A DNA stretch of 64,000 nucleotides. Source: Alicyclobacillus acidocaldarius subsp. acidocaldarius Tc-4-1 (GTDB taxonomy: Bacteria; Bacillota; Bacilli; Alicyclobacillales; Alicyclobacillaceae). The stretch is from NCBI RefSeq assembly GCF_000219875.1, contig NC_017167.1, positions 1,158,765 to 1,222,764 of the forward strand, read 5' to 3'. Below are positions 17,922 to 27,946 of this stretch, in pieces. How positions within the stretch are numbered: the first letter of the stretch is position 1; the number at the start of each line of letters is the position of its first letter. The translations under genes were made by a program, and so were the position numbers. Below the pieces are notes generated by a model. That model was given only the letters and a program-made list of their open reading frames with translations, ran no database searches and was not told the origin of the DNA.

Positions 17922-19211
17922 ATGCGGTTTACGTTCCGGTGGCCACGCGCCGCGTCCCGGTGGCTCACGCTCGGCGTGGCACTCTTTGCGCCGTTGGCCA
18001 CGACGGGCTGTTATGATCGCCAGGAATTAGAGCAACAGGCGTTCGTGAGCGTGCTTGGCATCGACAAAGCCCCCGGTGGCCTCATCGACTGCACGTTTCG
18101 GATTGCGCAGCCGGTCAATCCGACTGGGGCAAGTTCGCGTTCGGGTGCTCAGCCGCTGGCGGGCAAGGAGCCCATCACGGTGCGCGCGCGGAGTATCCCC
18201 GAAGCGATGATGATTGCCAACGGGTCCGTGGAGCGTTCCATCACGTTCTCGCACCTGTCGCTCATCGTGTTCGGGGAAGACCTGGCGAAAGAGGGCGTGG
18301 AGCCTTACATCGAGGCGCTGACGCGCTATCGAGAGTTCCGGCGGACCGTACCGGTGTCCGTGTCCAAGGGCAAGGCCAGCGAGTCGATGAAAGCCTTCCA
18401 ACCCATGCTCGATTCAGCCATCACCCGCATTGCAGACGGCGTAGCCCTGGTCTCTCAGCGGACTGGGACTGCACCGGTGTGCCCTATCCAATATCTGATT
18501 GACGGCATGGAGAATCCGCACGAGGACGCCATGGCGCCGATATTCGCCGTCAATCAGAACGTCGAAAAGGGCGAAATGCCTGATACGCCCGGGTTGTCGT
18601 ATCGCGCCGGCGAGGTGCGCCGAGAAGGTGGCAATCCCGTCGACTGGATGGGCGCGGCGATCTTCCGCGAGGACCGCATGGTGGACGAGGTGACGGGAAA
18701 GGACTGCCTCTACCTGCGCCTTCTGCAGGGCGGGGTGCACCACGCGACGCTGACGCTGCAAGATCCCGAGGACCCGTCGCGCGACATCGGTTTGGAACTG
18801 CACAAGGAGCGGCCGGCAGAATACCAGGTGAAGCTCTCCAATCCGATGATCATCACCGCGCATGTGCCGGTGGACGCGGACGTGATCAACATCTCGTCGA
18901 CGCGCAATTACGCCGATCCGGCCGCACGGCAGAAGCTCGAGTCCGAGCTCGACCAGCAGGTGTCGGAGCGCATGGAAAGGCTGTTGAAGCGGCTCCTCGT
19001 CGATGACCAGGCGGATGTCATACCCGTCTCGAAGGCCATCCGCAGTCAGTTCATGACCTATCAACAATTCGCGGCATTTCCTTGGGAGGAAAGGCTCAAA
19101 ACCGCCAAGATTCAGGTTGACGTTCAGATACATGTGCGCCGCTTTGGCGTACAGCTTGAGCCTATTCAAAAACGGCCTGAGCCTAGCTCATCCAGCCTCC
19201 GTCGACCCTGA
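17922..19211 (+). CDS. Ger(x)C family spore germination lipoprotein
   Basis: A protein of about 429 residues with a lipoprotein signal peptide. A basic start (MRFTFRWPRAASRW) and a hydrophobic core lead to the lipobox TTGC, followed by YDRQELEQQAFVSVLGID, characteristic of GerAC/GerBC/GerKC proteins. These lipoproteins sit with GerA-type and GerB-type membrane subunits in the spore inner membrane nutrient receptor. No A or B subunit gene is adjacent, so it is an orphan or works with receptors encoded elsewhere. The last 29 bp overlap the convergent SDR gene. ATG 17910 is an alternative start. Confidence 0.85.
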   Translation: MRFTFRWPRAASRWLTLGVALFAPLATTGCYDRQELEQQAFVSVLGIDKAPGGLIDCTFRIAQPVNPTGASSRSGAQPLAGKEPITVRARSIPEAMMIANGSVERSITFSHLSLIVFGEDLAKEGVEPYIEALTRYREFRRTVPVSVSKGKASESMKAFQPMLDSAITRIADGVALVSQRTGTAPVCPIQYLIDGMENPHEDAMAPIFAVNQNVEKGEMPDTPGLSYRAGEVRREGGNPVDWMGAAIFREDRMVDEVTGKDCLYLRLLQGGVHHATLTLQDPEDPSRDIGLELHKERPAEYQVKLSNPMIITAHVPVDADVINISSTRNYADPAARQKLESELDQQVSERMERLLKRLLVDDQADVIPVSKAIRSQFMTYQQFAAFPWEERLKTAKIQVDVQIHVRRFGVQLEPIQKRPEPSSSSLRRP

Positions 19212-19932
19212 GAATCTGACCCGTGATGTAGGAAGCCCGCGGGCTCAAGAGAAACGAGGCGGCCGCGGCCACGTCTTCGGGTCGCCCGATTCGCCCAAGC
19301 GGAATTTCTCCTCGGAGCGCTTCGTGCTCCTCGGCGTCCAGGTGATGGAGCATCCTCGTTTCAATGGGGCCCGGCGCGACCGCGTTGACGCGCACGGGAA
19401 TGGACGCCCACTCGCGCGCCAGTGACTTCATCCAGGCGATCACGCCGCCCTTGGCAGCTGCGTACGCCGCTTCCATGGCTGCGCCGTGGAGCGCGTAGAC
19501 GGACGACACGAAGACGCACGCCGCCTGGCGAGACCGCCGCAGATGCGGGAATGCGGCTCGCGCAAGGTAGAACGCGGAAGAGAGGTGCTCATCGATGACT
19601 TGGCGCCACGCCGCGGAAGACATCTCGTGCGCCAGTGACCGCAGGTCCCTGCCCGCGGCGTGAACGACCAGCGTCGGTGTGCCAAGTTGCGTCGCTGCAG
19701 TCACAAGCGCTTCGGCGCCCGTTTCGTTCGACAGATCGGCTTGAACCGCGAGCGCCTCCGCGCCAAGCGCCGCGCACTGCGCCACGGTTCGTTCCGCGCG
19801 TTCCCTTCCCCTGAAATATCCGCAAACCACCTTCGCGCCTTGGGTTGCCAGCTCGACCGCGATGGCGCGCCCAATCCCACCCGAAGCGCCCGACACGATG
19901 GCTACTCGTTCCGAAAGCTCCCTTCTCGCCAT
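19183..19932 (-). CDS. SDR family oxidoreductase (FabG/YmfI-like)
   Basis: A 249-residue short-chain dehydrogenase. Visible: the cofactor motif GASGGIGRA (about residues 15-23), AAGRD in place of NNAG, the catalytic Ser in FVSSVYALHG, Tyr and Lys in YAAAKGG, and the C-terminal GQILRVDGGW typical of FabG-like enzymes. It probably reduces a 3-oxoacyl or related ketone with NADPH. AAGGAG lies upstream of the ATG. It is divergent from bshC and overlaps the gerC-like gene at its 3' end. Confidence 0.88.
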   Translation of the reverse strand: MARRELSERVAIVSGASGGIGRAIAVELATQGAKVVCGYFRGRERAERTVAQCAALGAEALAVQADLSNETGAEALVTAATQLGTPTLVVHAAGRDLRSLAHEMSSAAWRQVIDEHLSSAFYLARAAFPHLRRSRQAACVFVSSVYALHGAAMEAAYAAAKGGVIAWMKSLAREWASIPVRVNAVAPGPIETRMLHHLDAEEHEALRGEIPLGRIGRPEDVAAAASFLLSPRASYITGQILRVDGGWMS

Positions 19933-19956
19933 GAGGTTTTCTCAACTCCTTACGGT

Positions 19957-19985
19957 TTTACATCCCTAGCCCCGGTTGTTATGAT
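19957..19985 (+). promoter_or_regulatory. Sigma-A promoter of bshC
   Basis: TTTACA (19957-19962) and TATGAT (19980-19985) are spaced by 17 bp, a near-consensus pair. Transcription would begin near 19992, which excludes the in-frame GTG at 19988 as the bshC start. Confidence 0.6.
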
Positions 19986-20026
19986 GAGTGTGGCCATTTT
20001 GGGTGGAGCAAAGGGGCGAGTTCTCC

Positions 20027-21664
20027 TTGAAGTGTACGGTATACGAGGCGCCGACCGGAAATCCACTAGCCGACGCCCATTTGTTCTCCTTTGATCGCGT
20101 CCATCATCTCTACGACGACCAAGATCCCCGCGATCTCGCGACCTATCGCGCGCGCGCCGAGGATGTCCTGCGGACCTACGCGGATGACACGCGCGCGTCA
20201 CTGGTCAAGGCGTTGCGCTCGTTTCACCATCAGATTGGGGCATCCGCGGCCCAGAACCGAGCGCTGGATCGCCTGGCACAGGCCGAGGCGGTGGCCGTGG
20301 TCACGGGGCAGCAAGCGGGCTTGTTTACCGGCCCCATTTACAGCCTCGCCAAAGCGCTGACTGCCATCGGCGTCGCACGCGAGCTCGAACGCCGCCTCGA
20401 GCGCCCCGTGGTGCCGGTGTTCTGGATTGCCTCGGAGGACCACGACGCCGAGGAGGTCAACCACGCCCATGTGGTGGATCGGCTGGGCGAAGTGGCGCGC
20501 ATTCAGCTTCCGCACCGATTCGAGCCGCACCAAATGATGTACTGCGAGGCGCTGACGGCTCGCGATGTGCGAAGCGCGCTGAACCAGGCCGACGCACGGC
20601 TCGCGGAAGCGAGTCACAAGCTCGAGGCGCTTCACGCCGTCTGGTCCGCGTGGCACGACGGGGATTCCCTCGCGATGTGGTTTGCGAGGATCATGGCGAA
20701 GCTTCTTGCCGAATACGGCCTCGTGTTCTTCGATCCGTGTCTGCCCCCCATCCGCCGCCTCGCCTGGCCCGTGTTCCGCCGCACGCTGGAGAGCGTGGAC
20801 GAGGTGCAGCGGCGGCTCGACGAGGTGTACGCGGAAGTCGAACGGGCAGGTTTCGTTCCCGAGGTCGTTCGAGACCCGCGGCATTCGACCGTGTTCGCCG
20901 TGATCGACGGCAAGCGGTTCGTGCTGGAAACCGGCGGCCCGGGATTCGTCGCGCGCGGCCACGGCGAACGCGGCGCGCTGTCGGCATGGCTTGAGCGAGG
21001 AAATCTCGATCCCACCGGGTTCTCTGCCAACGTCCTCCTGAGGCCCGTGGTGCAGGATGTGGTGCTGCCGACTTTGGCTTACGTCGGGGGTCCGAGCGAG
21101 ATCGCGTACTATCCGCTTTCGCGGGGCGTCTTCCGCGCGCACGGGCGGCGCCTGCCGCCGCTCATCCTGCGACAGCGCATGCGCCTCGTGCCCCCGAGCG
21201 TGGCCCGGCTGATCCGCAAGCATGGGCTGTCGCTCGACGAACTGCGCGAACCCTGCGATCTCGTCGGAAACCGGATGCGCGCCGACGTCTCGGAGCCGCT
21301 TCGGCGCGAGATCGATGGCTGGATAGAAGGCGTGCGCGCGAAGCTCGGTACCCTTCAGGCTTCGTATGCCGAACTGGGCCCGGACGTGCGCGCCATCTTC
21401 GAACGGCACGCGCGGATGGAGGAGCGCGCGTGGCGGGATCTGGAGCGGCGCATGGTGCGCGCGTGGAAGCGGCGGCACCAGGACGAGATCCGGCAGATGC
21501 GCCAGATTGAGCGATGTCTGTTCCCAGACGGATATCCACAGGAGCGGCGTCTTTGCCCGCTCAACTTCTGGAGCGAGGTCGGGACGCAAGCTTTCGGCGA
21601 GTTGCCGACCTGGAGCTCCATCTCCCAGATGGGCCCTGTGCTCGACGTCGTCATCGACAACTGA
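20027..21664 (+). CDS. bshC: Bacillithiol biosynthesis cysteine-adding enzyme BshC
   Basis: About 545 residues, the usual BshC length. Motifs: VVTGQQAGLFTGPIYSLAKA and FWIASEDHDAEEVNH (HIGH-like and metal-type region), later GPSEIAYY. BshC is thought to join cysteine to glucosaminyl-malate, the last step of bacillithiol synthesis. The start TTG 20027 lies 7 bases after AAGGGGCGAG and fits the promoter at 19957. A bacillithiol disulfide reductase homologue lies at 35552, which supports bacillithiol use by this organism. Confidence 0.93.
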   Translation: MKCTVYEAPTGNPLADAHLFSFDRVHHLYDDQDPRDLATYRARAEDVLRTYADDTRASLVKALRSFHHQIGASAAQNRALDRLAQAEAVAVVTGQQAGLFTGPIYSLAKALTAIGVARELERRLERPVVPVFWIASEDHDAEEVNHAHVVDRLGEVARIQLPHRFEPHQMMYCEALTARDVRSALNQADARLAEASHKLEALHAVWSAWHDGDSLAMWFARIMAKLLAEYGLVFFDPCLPPIRRLAWPVFRRTLESVDEVQRRLDEVYAEVERAGFVPEVVRDPRHSTVFAVIDGKRFVLETGGPGFVARGHGERGALSAWLERGNLDPTGFSANVLLRPVVQDVVLPTLAYVGGPSEIAYYPLSRGVFRAHGRRLPPLILRQRMRLVPPSVARLIRKHGLSLDELREPCDLVGNRMRADVSEPLRREIDGWIEGVRAKLGTLQASYAELGPDVRAIFERHARMEERAWRDLERRMVRAWKRRHQDEIRQMRQIERCLFPDGYPQERRLCPLNFWSEVGTQAFGELPTWSSISQMGPVLDVVIDN

Positions 21665-21679
21665 ACTCGAGTGAGGCAT

Positions 21680-21714
21680 GAGGCGATCGCGCCATGCGCG
21701 CGGTCGCCTCTTTA
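21680..21714 (+). terminator. Intrinsic terminator after bshC
   Basis: GAGGCGATCGCG pairs with CGCGGTCGCCTC (one G-T wobble), followed by TTTAT. It separates bshC from the division cluster. Confidence 0.7.
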
Positions 21715-21776
21715 TGCGCATTTGCGTGAAAAAATCCAGAGAGGTAGCAGGAGATCCGCAATCGACCTCGAACAGG

Positions 21777-21810
21777 TATGATTGTGGTGGAAAGTGGGGC
21801 AAAGTGGGGG
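21777..21810 (+). promoter_or_regulatory. mraZ promoter region with MraZ-type direct repeats
   Basis: TATGAT (21777-21782) is a likely -10. It is followed by AAAGTGGGGC (21791-21800) and AAAGTGGGGG (21801-21810), two direct repeats at a 10-bp period, with a degenerate third copy (TTGTGGTGG) before them. MraZ binds GTGG-type repeats upstream of its own gene, so autoregulation of the whole cell wall cluster is likely. The -35 is not clear. Confidence 0.6.
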
Positions 21811-21843
21811 ACACGCGCGAGCGGGTGGTGAAGGCCGTTGTTC

Positions 21844-22269
21844 ATGGGTGAGTACGAACATTCCCTCGACAGCAAAGGGCGGCTGACCATCCCGGCAAAG
21901 TTTCGGGATGGATTGGGGGATTCGTTCATCGTCACCCGCGGCCTGGATCAGTGCCTGTTCGCCTATCCGCTCGACGAGTGGCGCGCGCTCGAACAAAAGC
22001 TGAAGTCTCTCCCCATGACGCGATCGGACGCGAGAGCCTTCGTGCGCTTCTTCTTTTCGGGCGCGTCCGAGTGCGAGGTCGACAAGCAAGGCCGCATTCT
22101 CCTGCCTCCGAAGCTGCGCGAGTACGCGAAGCTTGAGAAGGAGTGCACGCTGATCGGGGTGTCGAATCGAGTCGAAATTTGGAACACAGAAGTCTGGGAA
22201 CACTATTCGAGCGACGCGGAGCGGTCGTTTGCGGAGATTGCGGAGAACCTCGTCGACTTTTCGTTCTGA
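21844..22269 (+). CDS. mraZ: Transcriptional regulator MraZ
   Basis: A 141-residue protein with two SpoVT/AbrB-like halves, each carrying the DXXXR-type motif ([15 protein letters not shown] near the start and [15 protein letters not shown] near residue 80). It assembles as a ring and binds the repeats in its own promoter, controlling the division and cell wall cluster that it opens. Start ATG 21844. An upstream TTG at 21838 is in frame. Confidence 0.96.
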   Translation: MGEYEHSLDSKGRLTIPAKFRDGLGDSFIVTRGLDQCLFAYPLDEWRALEQKLKSLPMTRSDARAFVRFFFSGASECEVDKQGRILLPPKLREYAKLEKECTLIGVSNRVEIWNTEVWEHYSSDAERSFAEIAENLVDFSF

Positions 22270-23627
<1,358 letters not shown>

Positions 23628-23631
23628 TGGC

Positions 23632-25824
23632 ATGAACCGAGGAAGCAGGCGAACGGGCAGGCAAAGCAGCTGGAAACGCCCGAAACGGCGGCTCTGGGCG
23701 CTCCAGTTGGCGATGGTGGCGACGCTCGGCGCCGTGGTCTGGCGCATTTACGACGTGCAGCGGGTGTATGGCGGAACCTTGAAGCACGATGCGGACAAGG
23801 TCATCGACGTGACGGAACCTCTTCTGGCGCCTCGTGGAGCCATCTTAGATGCAGAGGGCAATCGCCTCGCCTACGATGTCCCGGCCTATTACGTCGACAT
23901 CGAACTCCAGCCCATTCGCCCGTACGCAGACCAAGCCGCGCGGATTCTCGCGCCCATCTTGGGGACCAACGCGTCCCAACTCGCCGCGCTCTTGTCGAAG
24001 CAAGCCGCCTGGATTCAGTTGCCGACGCCTGTGGAGGCCATCGTGAAGTCGAAGCTCGAGGCGGCGTTTGCCGCGCATGCCTGGGCACCAGATGACCGGC
24101 GCACAGCCTGGTCGAACTGCGTGACGTTCACTCCAACGGAACTGCGCGTGTATCCGTACGGCGATTTCGCGTCGAACGCCATCGGATATGTGGTCAAGGG
24201 CGTGGGCGAAAGCGGCGTGGAACTCGAGATGAATGCTTACTTGGCCGGCCATAACGGCCTCATTTCGTACGAGCAGGATCCGACCGGCGTGCCCATCCCG
24301 GGCAGCGTGAAAATCGTCAAAGCCCCTAGGGCCGGTGACAACGTTCAGTTGACCATCGACGACACCATCCAGGGCTACGTCGAAGACCAGATGGACGCGC
24401 TCGTGCAGAAATATCATCCGCAGCATGCCGCCATCGTGGTGTCCAATCCGCAGACCGGCGCCATTCTCGCCATGTCCAGCTGGCCCAACTTCAATCCCAA
24501 CCAATACTGGAAGGCGAGTCTCGAGGCGCTTTCTTCCAATTGGGCGGTATCCAGCACATTCGAGCCCGGATCCACGTTCAAGCCGTTTGTGCTTGCGGCT
24601 GCGCTGGCAACACACTCCATCAACCTCTACGACACGTTTCAGTCGGGGCAAATCACCATCGACGGCCGCACGATTCATGACTGGAATTACGTGGGATTCG
24701 GCGTGCTGACCTACCAGCAGGCGCTCGAAGAATCGTCGAACGTGGGCTTTGCGCGGATTGCGATGGCCCTGGGATGGCCGAACCTGAACAAATACCTACA
24801 GCTATTTGGCTTCACGCAGCCTACCGGAATCGACCTTCCCAACGAGGCAAACTCTATCCTGTTTCCGCCGTCTGAACAGGGAGAACTCGAGCTCGCGACG
24901 GCGGGATTTGGACAAGGAATCGCGGTGACGCCGATGCAACAGATTATGGCCATGGACGCGATTGCGAACGGTGGGCGGCTGATGCGGCCGTACATCATCA
25001 GCAAGGTGATCTCGCCCTCGGGCAAGGTGATTCGGGAGAATCGCCCGACGGTGATTCGGCAGGGATTTCTGCCGGAGAGCGTCATCGAAGCGGTTCGGGA
25101 CACGATGGTGCTCGACGTCTCCGATCCAAAGCATGGCATCGATACGGGGGCCGCGATTCCAGGCTATGAGGTAGCAGGCAAGACGGGCACGGCCCAAATT
25201 GTGAATCCGGCGACCGGCGCGTACTACCAAAACAAGTTTGAGACCTCCTTCATCGGGTTCGTGCCCGCACAGGACCCCAAGGTTGTGGTGTACGTCACGG
25301 TGTACGATCCGCAGGTAGCGCCGGACGAAGCGTGGGGAAGCACGGTGGCCATTCCGATTGCGCGGGCCATCATGCAGGAGTGCCTGAACTACTATCACAT
25401 TCCGCCGACGGGTGCCGTGAAATCCCTTCAGTCCGAGCCTGGTCAGGGCCAGGTGTCGTACGTGGAGACGCCGAATCTGGTCGGAATGTCGCAGACGGAG
25501 GCGGAGGCTGCGCTCGCACAGGATGGGCTGCAAGGGATGTTCGCCGGGTCGAGCGGCGTGATCGAGCGGCAATGGCCAGCGCCCGGCGTGGAGGTGCCGC
25601 GGGGCTCGAAGCTGTACGCGTTGCTCGCCAATCACGAGTCGGCTACCTTGACCATGCCGGATTTGACGGGCCTGACGCTTCGGGAAGCGGCCAACTTGCT
25701 CGCCGCGATGGGTTTGGACGTCTCGACGTCGGGGTCGGGCTACGTCGTGAGTCAGTCCGTTCCTCCGGGGGCACGCGTGAAGGCGGGCGACACCGTCGAG
25801 ATTCGGTTATCTCCCAAGGGCTGA
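23632..25824 (+). CDS. pbpB: Class B penicillin-binding protein 2B (septal transpeptidase) with two PASTA domains
   Basis: A 730-residue class B PBP. Membrane anchor at about 22-40, dimerisation domain, then the transpeptidase with STFK at 314-317, SSN at 368-370 and KTG at 517-519. Two C-terminal PASTA domains start near VETPNLVGMSQTEAEAAL and LTMPDLTGLTLREAAN. It cross-links septal peptidoglycan with FtsW as its partner glycosyltransferase. The position right after ftsL and before spoVD matches B. subtilis pbpB. Confidence 0.95.
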   Translation: MNRGSRRTGRQSSWKRPKRRLWALQLAMVATLGAVVWRIYDVQRVYGGTLKHDADKVIDVTEPLLAPRGAILDAEGNRLAYDVPAYYVDIELQPIRPYADQAARILAPILGTNASQLAALLSKQAAWIQLPTPVEAIVKSKLEAAFAAHAWAPDDRRTAWSNCVTFTPTELRVYPYGDFASNAIGYVVKGVGESGVELEMNAYLAGHNGLISYEQDPTGVPIPGSVKIVKAPRAGDNVQLTIDDTIQGYVEDQMDALVQKYHPQHAAIVVSNPQTGAILAMSSWPNFNPNQYWKASLEALSSNWAVSSTFEPGSTFKPFVLAAALATHSINLYDTFQSGQITIDGRTIHDWNYVGFGVLTYQQALEESSNVGFARIAMALGWPNLNKYLQLFGFTQPTGIDLPNEANSILFPPSEQGELELATAGFGQGIAVTPMQQIMAMDAIANGGRLMRPYIISKVISPSGKVIRENRPTVIRQGFLPESVIEAVRDTMVLDVSDPKHGIDTGAAIPGYEVAGKTGTAQIVNPATGAYYQNKFETSFIGFVPAQDPKVVVYVTVYDPQVAPDEAWGSTVAIPIARAIMQECLNYYHIPPTGAVKSLQSEPGQGQVSYVETPNLVGMSQTEAEAALAQDGLQGMFAGSSGVIERQWPAPGVEVPRGSKLYALLANHESATLTMPDLTGLTLREAANLLAAMGLDVSTSGSGYVVSQSVPPGARVKAGDTVEIRLSPKG

Positions 25825-25915
25825 CCGAAGTGTCGGCCCTTCTATTTCCGGGTGAGCGCGCATAGGCTAGTCTCAGCGAACAAGCTGTGCGACGTTGGGG
25901 GCGAGGTCTGTGCGC

Positions 25916-27886
25916 GTGACTCCGGGACTGATGAGGCGGCGGCTGGTGATGCTTCTCTTTGGGCTCTTTGCGGCCATCGGCGCGCTCATAGGCCGGCTCG
26001 CCTACGTGCAGGGCTGGCAGGCGACGTGGCTCTCGAACCTGGCCAAGCAGTCGTGGGATCGCACTGTGCCGCTGTCCGGCATCCGCGGGAGCATCTTGGC
26101 GAGCAACGGGCAGCCGCTGACGTACACGGCGAGTGCGCCCACCATCGTGGCCGTGCCAAGCCAGATCAAGGACAAAGCGGGCACGGCCGCCAAGCTGGCA
26201 CCTATCCTTCATATGAGCGTGGACAGCGTGCTGCGGCAGATTTCCCAGCGGGAGCTCATGGTCTATATCCGCCCTGGAGGGCGCCAGATGTCGGAGGAGC
26301 AGGCGAACGCCGTCCGCAAATTGGAGTTGCCTGGCATCTACCTGACGGAGGACGGCAAGCGAGCCTATCCGTACGGATCGCTCGCGGCGCAGGTGCTCGG
26401 CATCACGGGCTATGACAACGTCGGACTCACAGGGCTCGAAAAGCAGTACAACGGTGTCCTGAGCGGCAAAAAGGGAGGCATCACGTTTTACGCGAAGGCG
26501 AACGGTGAACTGATTCCGGGCGAGGGTCAGTCGGTGGTCGAGCCGACGGACGGCGACGACATCAAGACCACCCTGAACCTCCAGATTCAGCAGTTCGTTG
26601 AGCGAGAGATCGAGCAGGCGGTGGCGGAGTATCATCCGGATTCTGTCACCGCGATAGTCGAGAACCCAAAGACGGGCGCCATCCTCGCCATGGCGAACTA
26701 TCCCACGTTCAATCCCGCGGACTGGCGTTCAGCCGATCCGTCGACCTACAACCGCAACCTGGCCATCTGGCAGACCTTCGAGCCGGGATCCACCTTCAAG
26801 ATTGTGACGCTGGCCGCGGCGCTACAGGAAGACAAGGTGAACTTGAACGATCGATTCTACGATCCCGGCTACTACGAAGTCGCCGGGCACCGCATTCGCT
26901 GCTGGAAGGCGGGCGGTCATGGCTCCGAGTCGTTTTTAAACGTGGTGGAAAACTCGTGCAACCCTGGGTTCATCGCCCTCGGCGAGCGTTTGGGCAAGGA
27001 AGCACTGTTCTCGTACATCCGCGCATTTGGATTTGGGCAAAAGACCGGGATCGATCTTCCCGGAGAAGGAAACGGGATCCTGTTCAAGTTGAATCAAGTT
27101 GGCCCGCTGGAGTTGGCCACCACCGCCTTCGGCCAGGGCGTGTCGGTCACGCCCATTCAGCAGGTGATGGCTGTGGGCGCCGTGGCGAACGGCGGCAAGC
27201 TGATGAAGCCTTATCTCGTGTCCGAAATCATCGACCCGGATACGGGCCGCGTGCTCTCCGTGACGAAGCCGACCGTGGTGCGCCAGGTCATTTCCCCCCA
27301 GGTGGCCGCGGAGGTGCGCGCTGCCCTGGAGAGCGTGGTGGCGAACGGGAGCGGTACCCGGGCGTACCGCGACGGTTACCGGATCGCCGGGAAGACCGGT
27401 ACGGCACAGGTGGCGAAGAACGGGCGGTACGAGCCGGGGCACTACATTGTTTCCTTCATAGGCATGGCGCCAGCCAACGATCCGGCCCTGGTCGCTTACG
27501 TCGCCATTGACAACCCGCATCCGGAGCACGGGATCGTGTTTGGCGGCGTCATTGTCGCGCCGATTGTCGGAAACATTTTGGACGATGGGCTGCGCGAGCT
27601 CGGCGTGCCCCCGCAGACACAGGGACTCAAGAAGAAGTACCGGTACCCCGAGGTGCCGCCGGTGACGGTCCCGAACTTTGTGGGGCTCACCATGAAGGAG
27701 GCCCAGAACCTGGCGTTGCAGAATTCCGCGAACCTGAGGGTGCAGGTGCTTGGGCAGGGGGACGTGATCATCGCGCAGGCGCCGGCAGGGGGCGCGCAGG
27801 TGGAACCGGGATCGACCATCCGCCTCTACCGCGGTCAGAGGGCGCCATCCGGGAACCAGGTGGCGACCTTCGCGCTCGGAGGTTGA
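25916..27886 (+). CDS. spoVD: Stage V sporulation protein D (sporulation PBP)
   Basis: A class B PBP of about 656 residues with an N-terminal anchor, STFK at 292-295, SCN at 347-349, KTG at 493-495 and one C-terminal PASTA domain (VTVPNFVGLTMKEAQNLAL). In B. subtilis SpoVD makes spore cortex together with SpoVE. GTG 25916 has GGGCGAGG 9 bases upstream. The frame is open from TTG 25895. Being second in tandem after pbpB supports spoVD. Confidence 0.92.
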   Translation: MTPGLMRRRLVMLLFGLFAAIGALIGRLAYVQGWQATWLSNLAKQSWDRTVPLSGIRGSILASNGQPLTYTASAPTIVAVPSQIKDKAGTAAKLAPILHMSVDSVLRQISQRELMVYIRPGGRQMSEEQANAVRKLELPGIYLTEDGKRAYPYGSLAAQVLGITGYDNVGLTGLEKQYNGVLSGKKGGITFYAKANGELIPGEGQSVVEPTDGDDIKTTLNLQIQQFVEREIEQAVAEYHPDSVTAIVENPKTGAILAMANYPTFNPADWRSADPSTYNRNLAIWQTFEPGSTFKIVTLAAALQEDKVNLNDRFYDPGYYEVAGHRIRCWKAGGHGSESFLNVVENSCNPGFIALGERLGKEALFSYIRAFGFGQKTGIDLPGEGNGILFKLNQVGPLELATTAFGQGVSVTPIQQVMAVGAVANGGKLMKPYLVSEIIDPDTGRVLSVTKPTVVRQVISPQVAAEVRAALESVVANGSGTRAYRDGYRIAGKTGTAQVAKNGRYEPGHYIVSFIGMAPANDPALVAYVAIDNPHPEHGIVFGGVIVAPIVGNILDDGLRELGVPPQTQGLKKKYRYPEVPPVTVPNFVGLTMKEAQNLALQNSANLRVQVLGQGDVIIAQAPAGGAQVEPGSTIRLYRGQRAPSGNQVATFALGG

Positions 27887-27946
27887 CATCGGGTGACGGC
27901 TGACCTAGATTTGCGATGGCACGCCGGAGGTTGGGAGGAAGGCGCT

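Noticed and set aside
20198-21814. 538-codon open frame on the minus strand
   Set aside because: Antisense of bshC and its terminator; no family resemblance.
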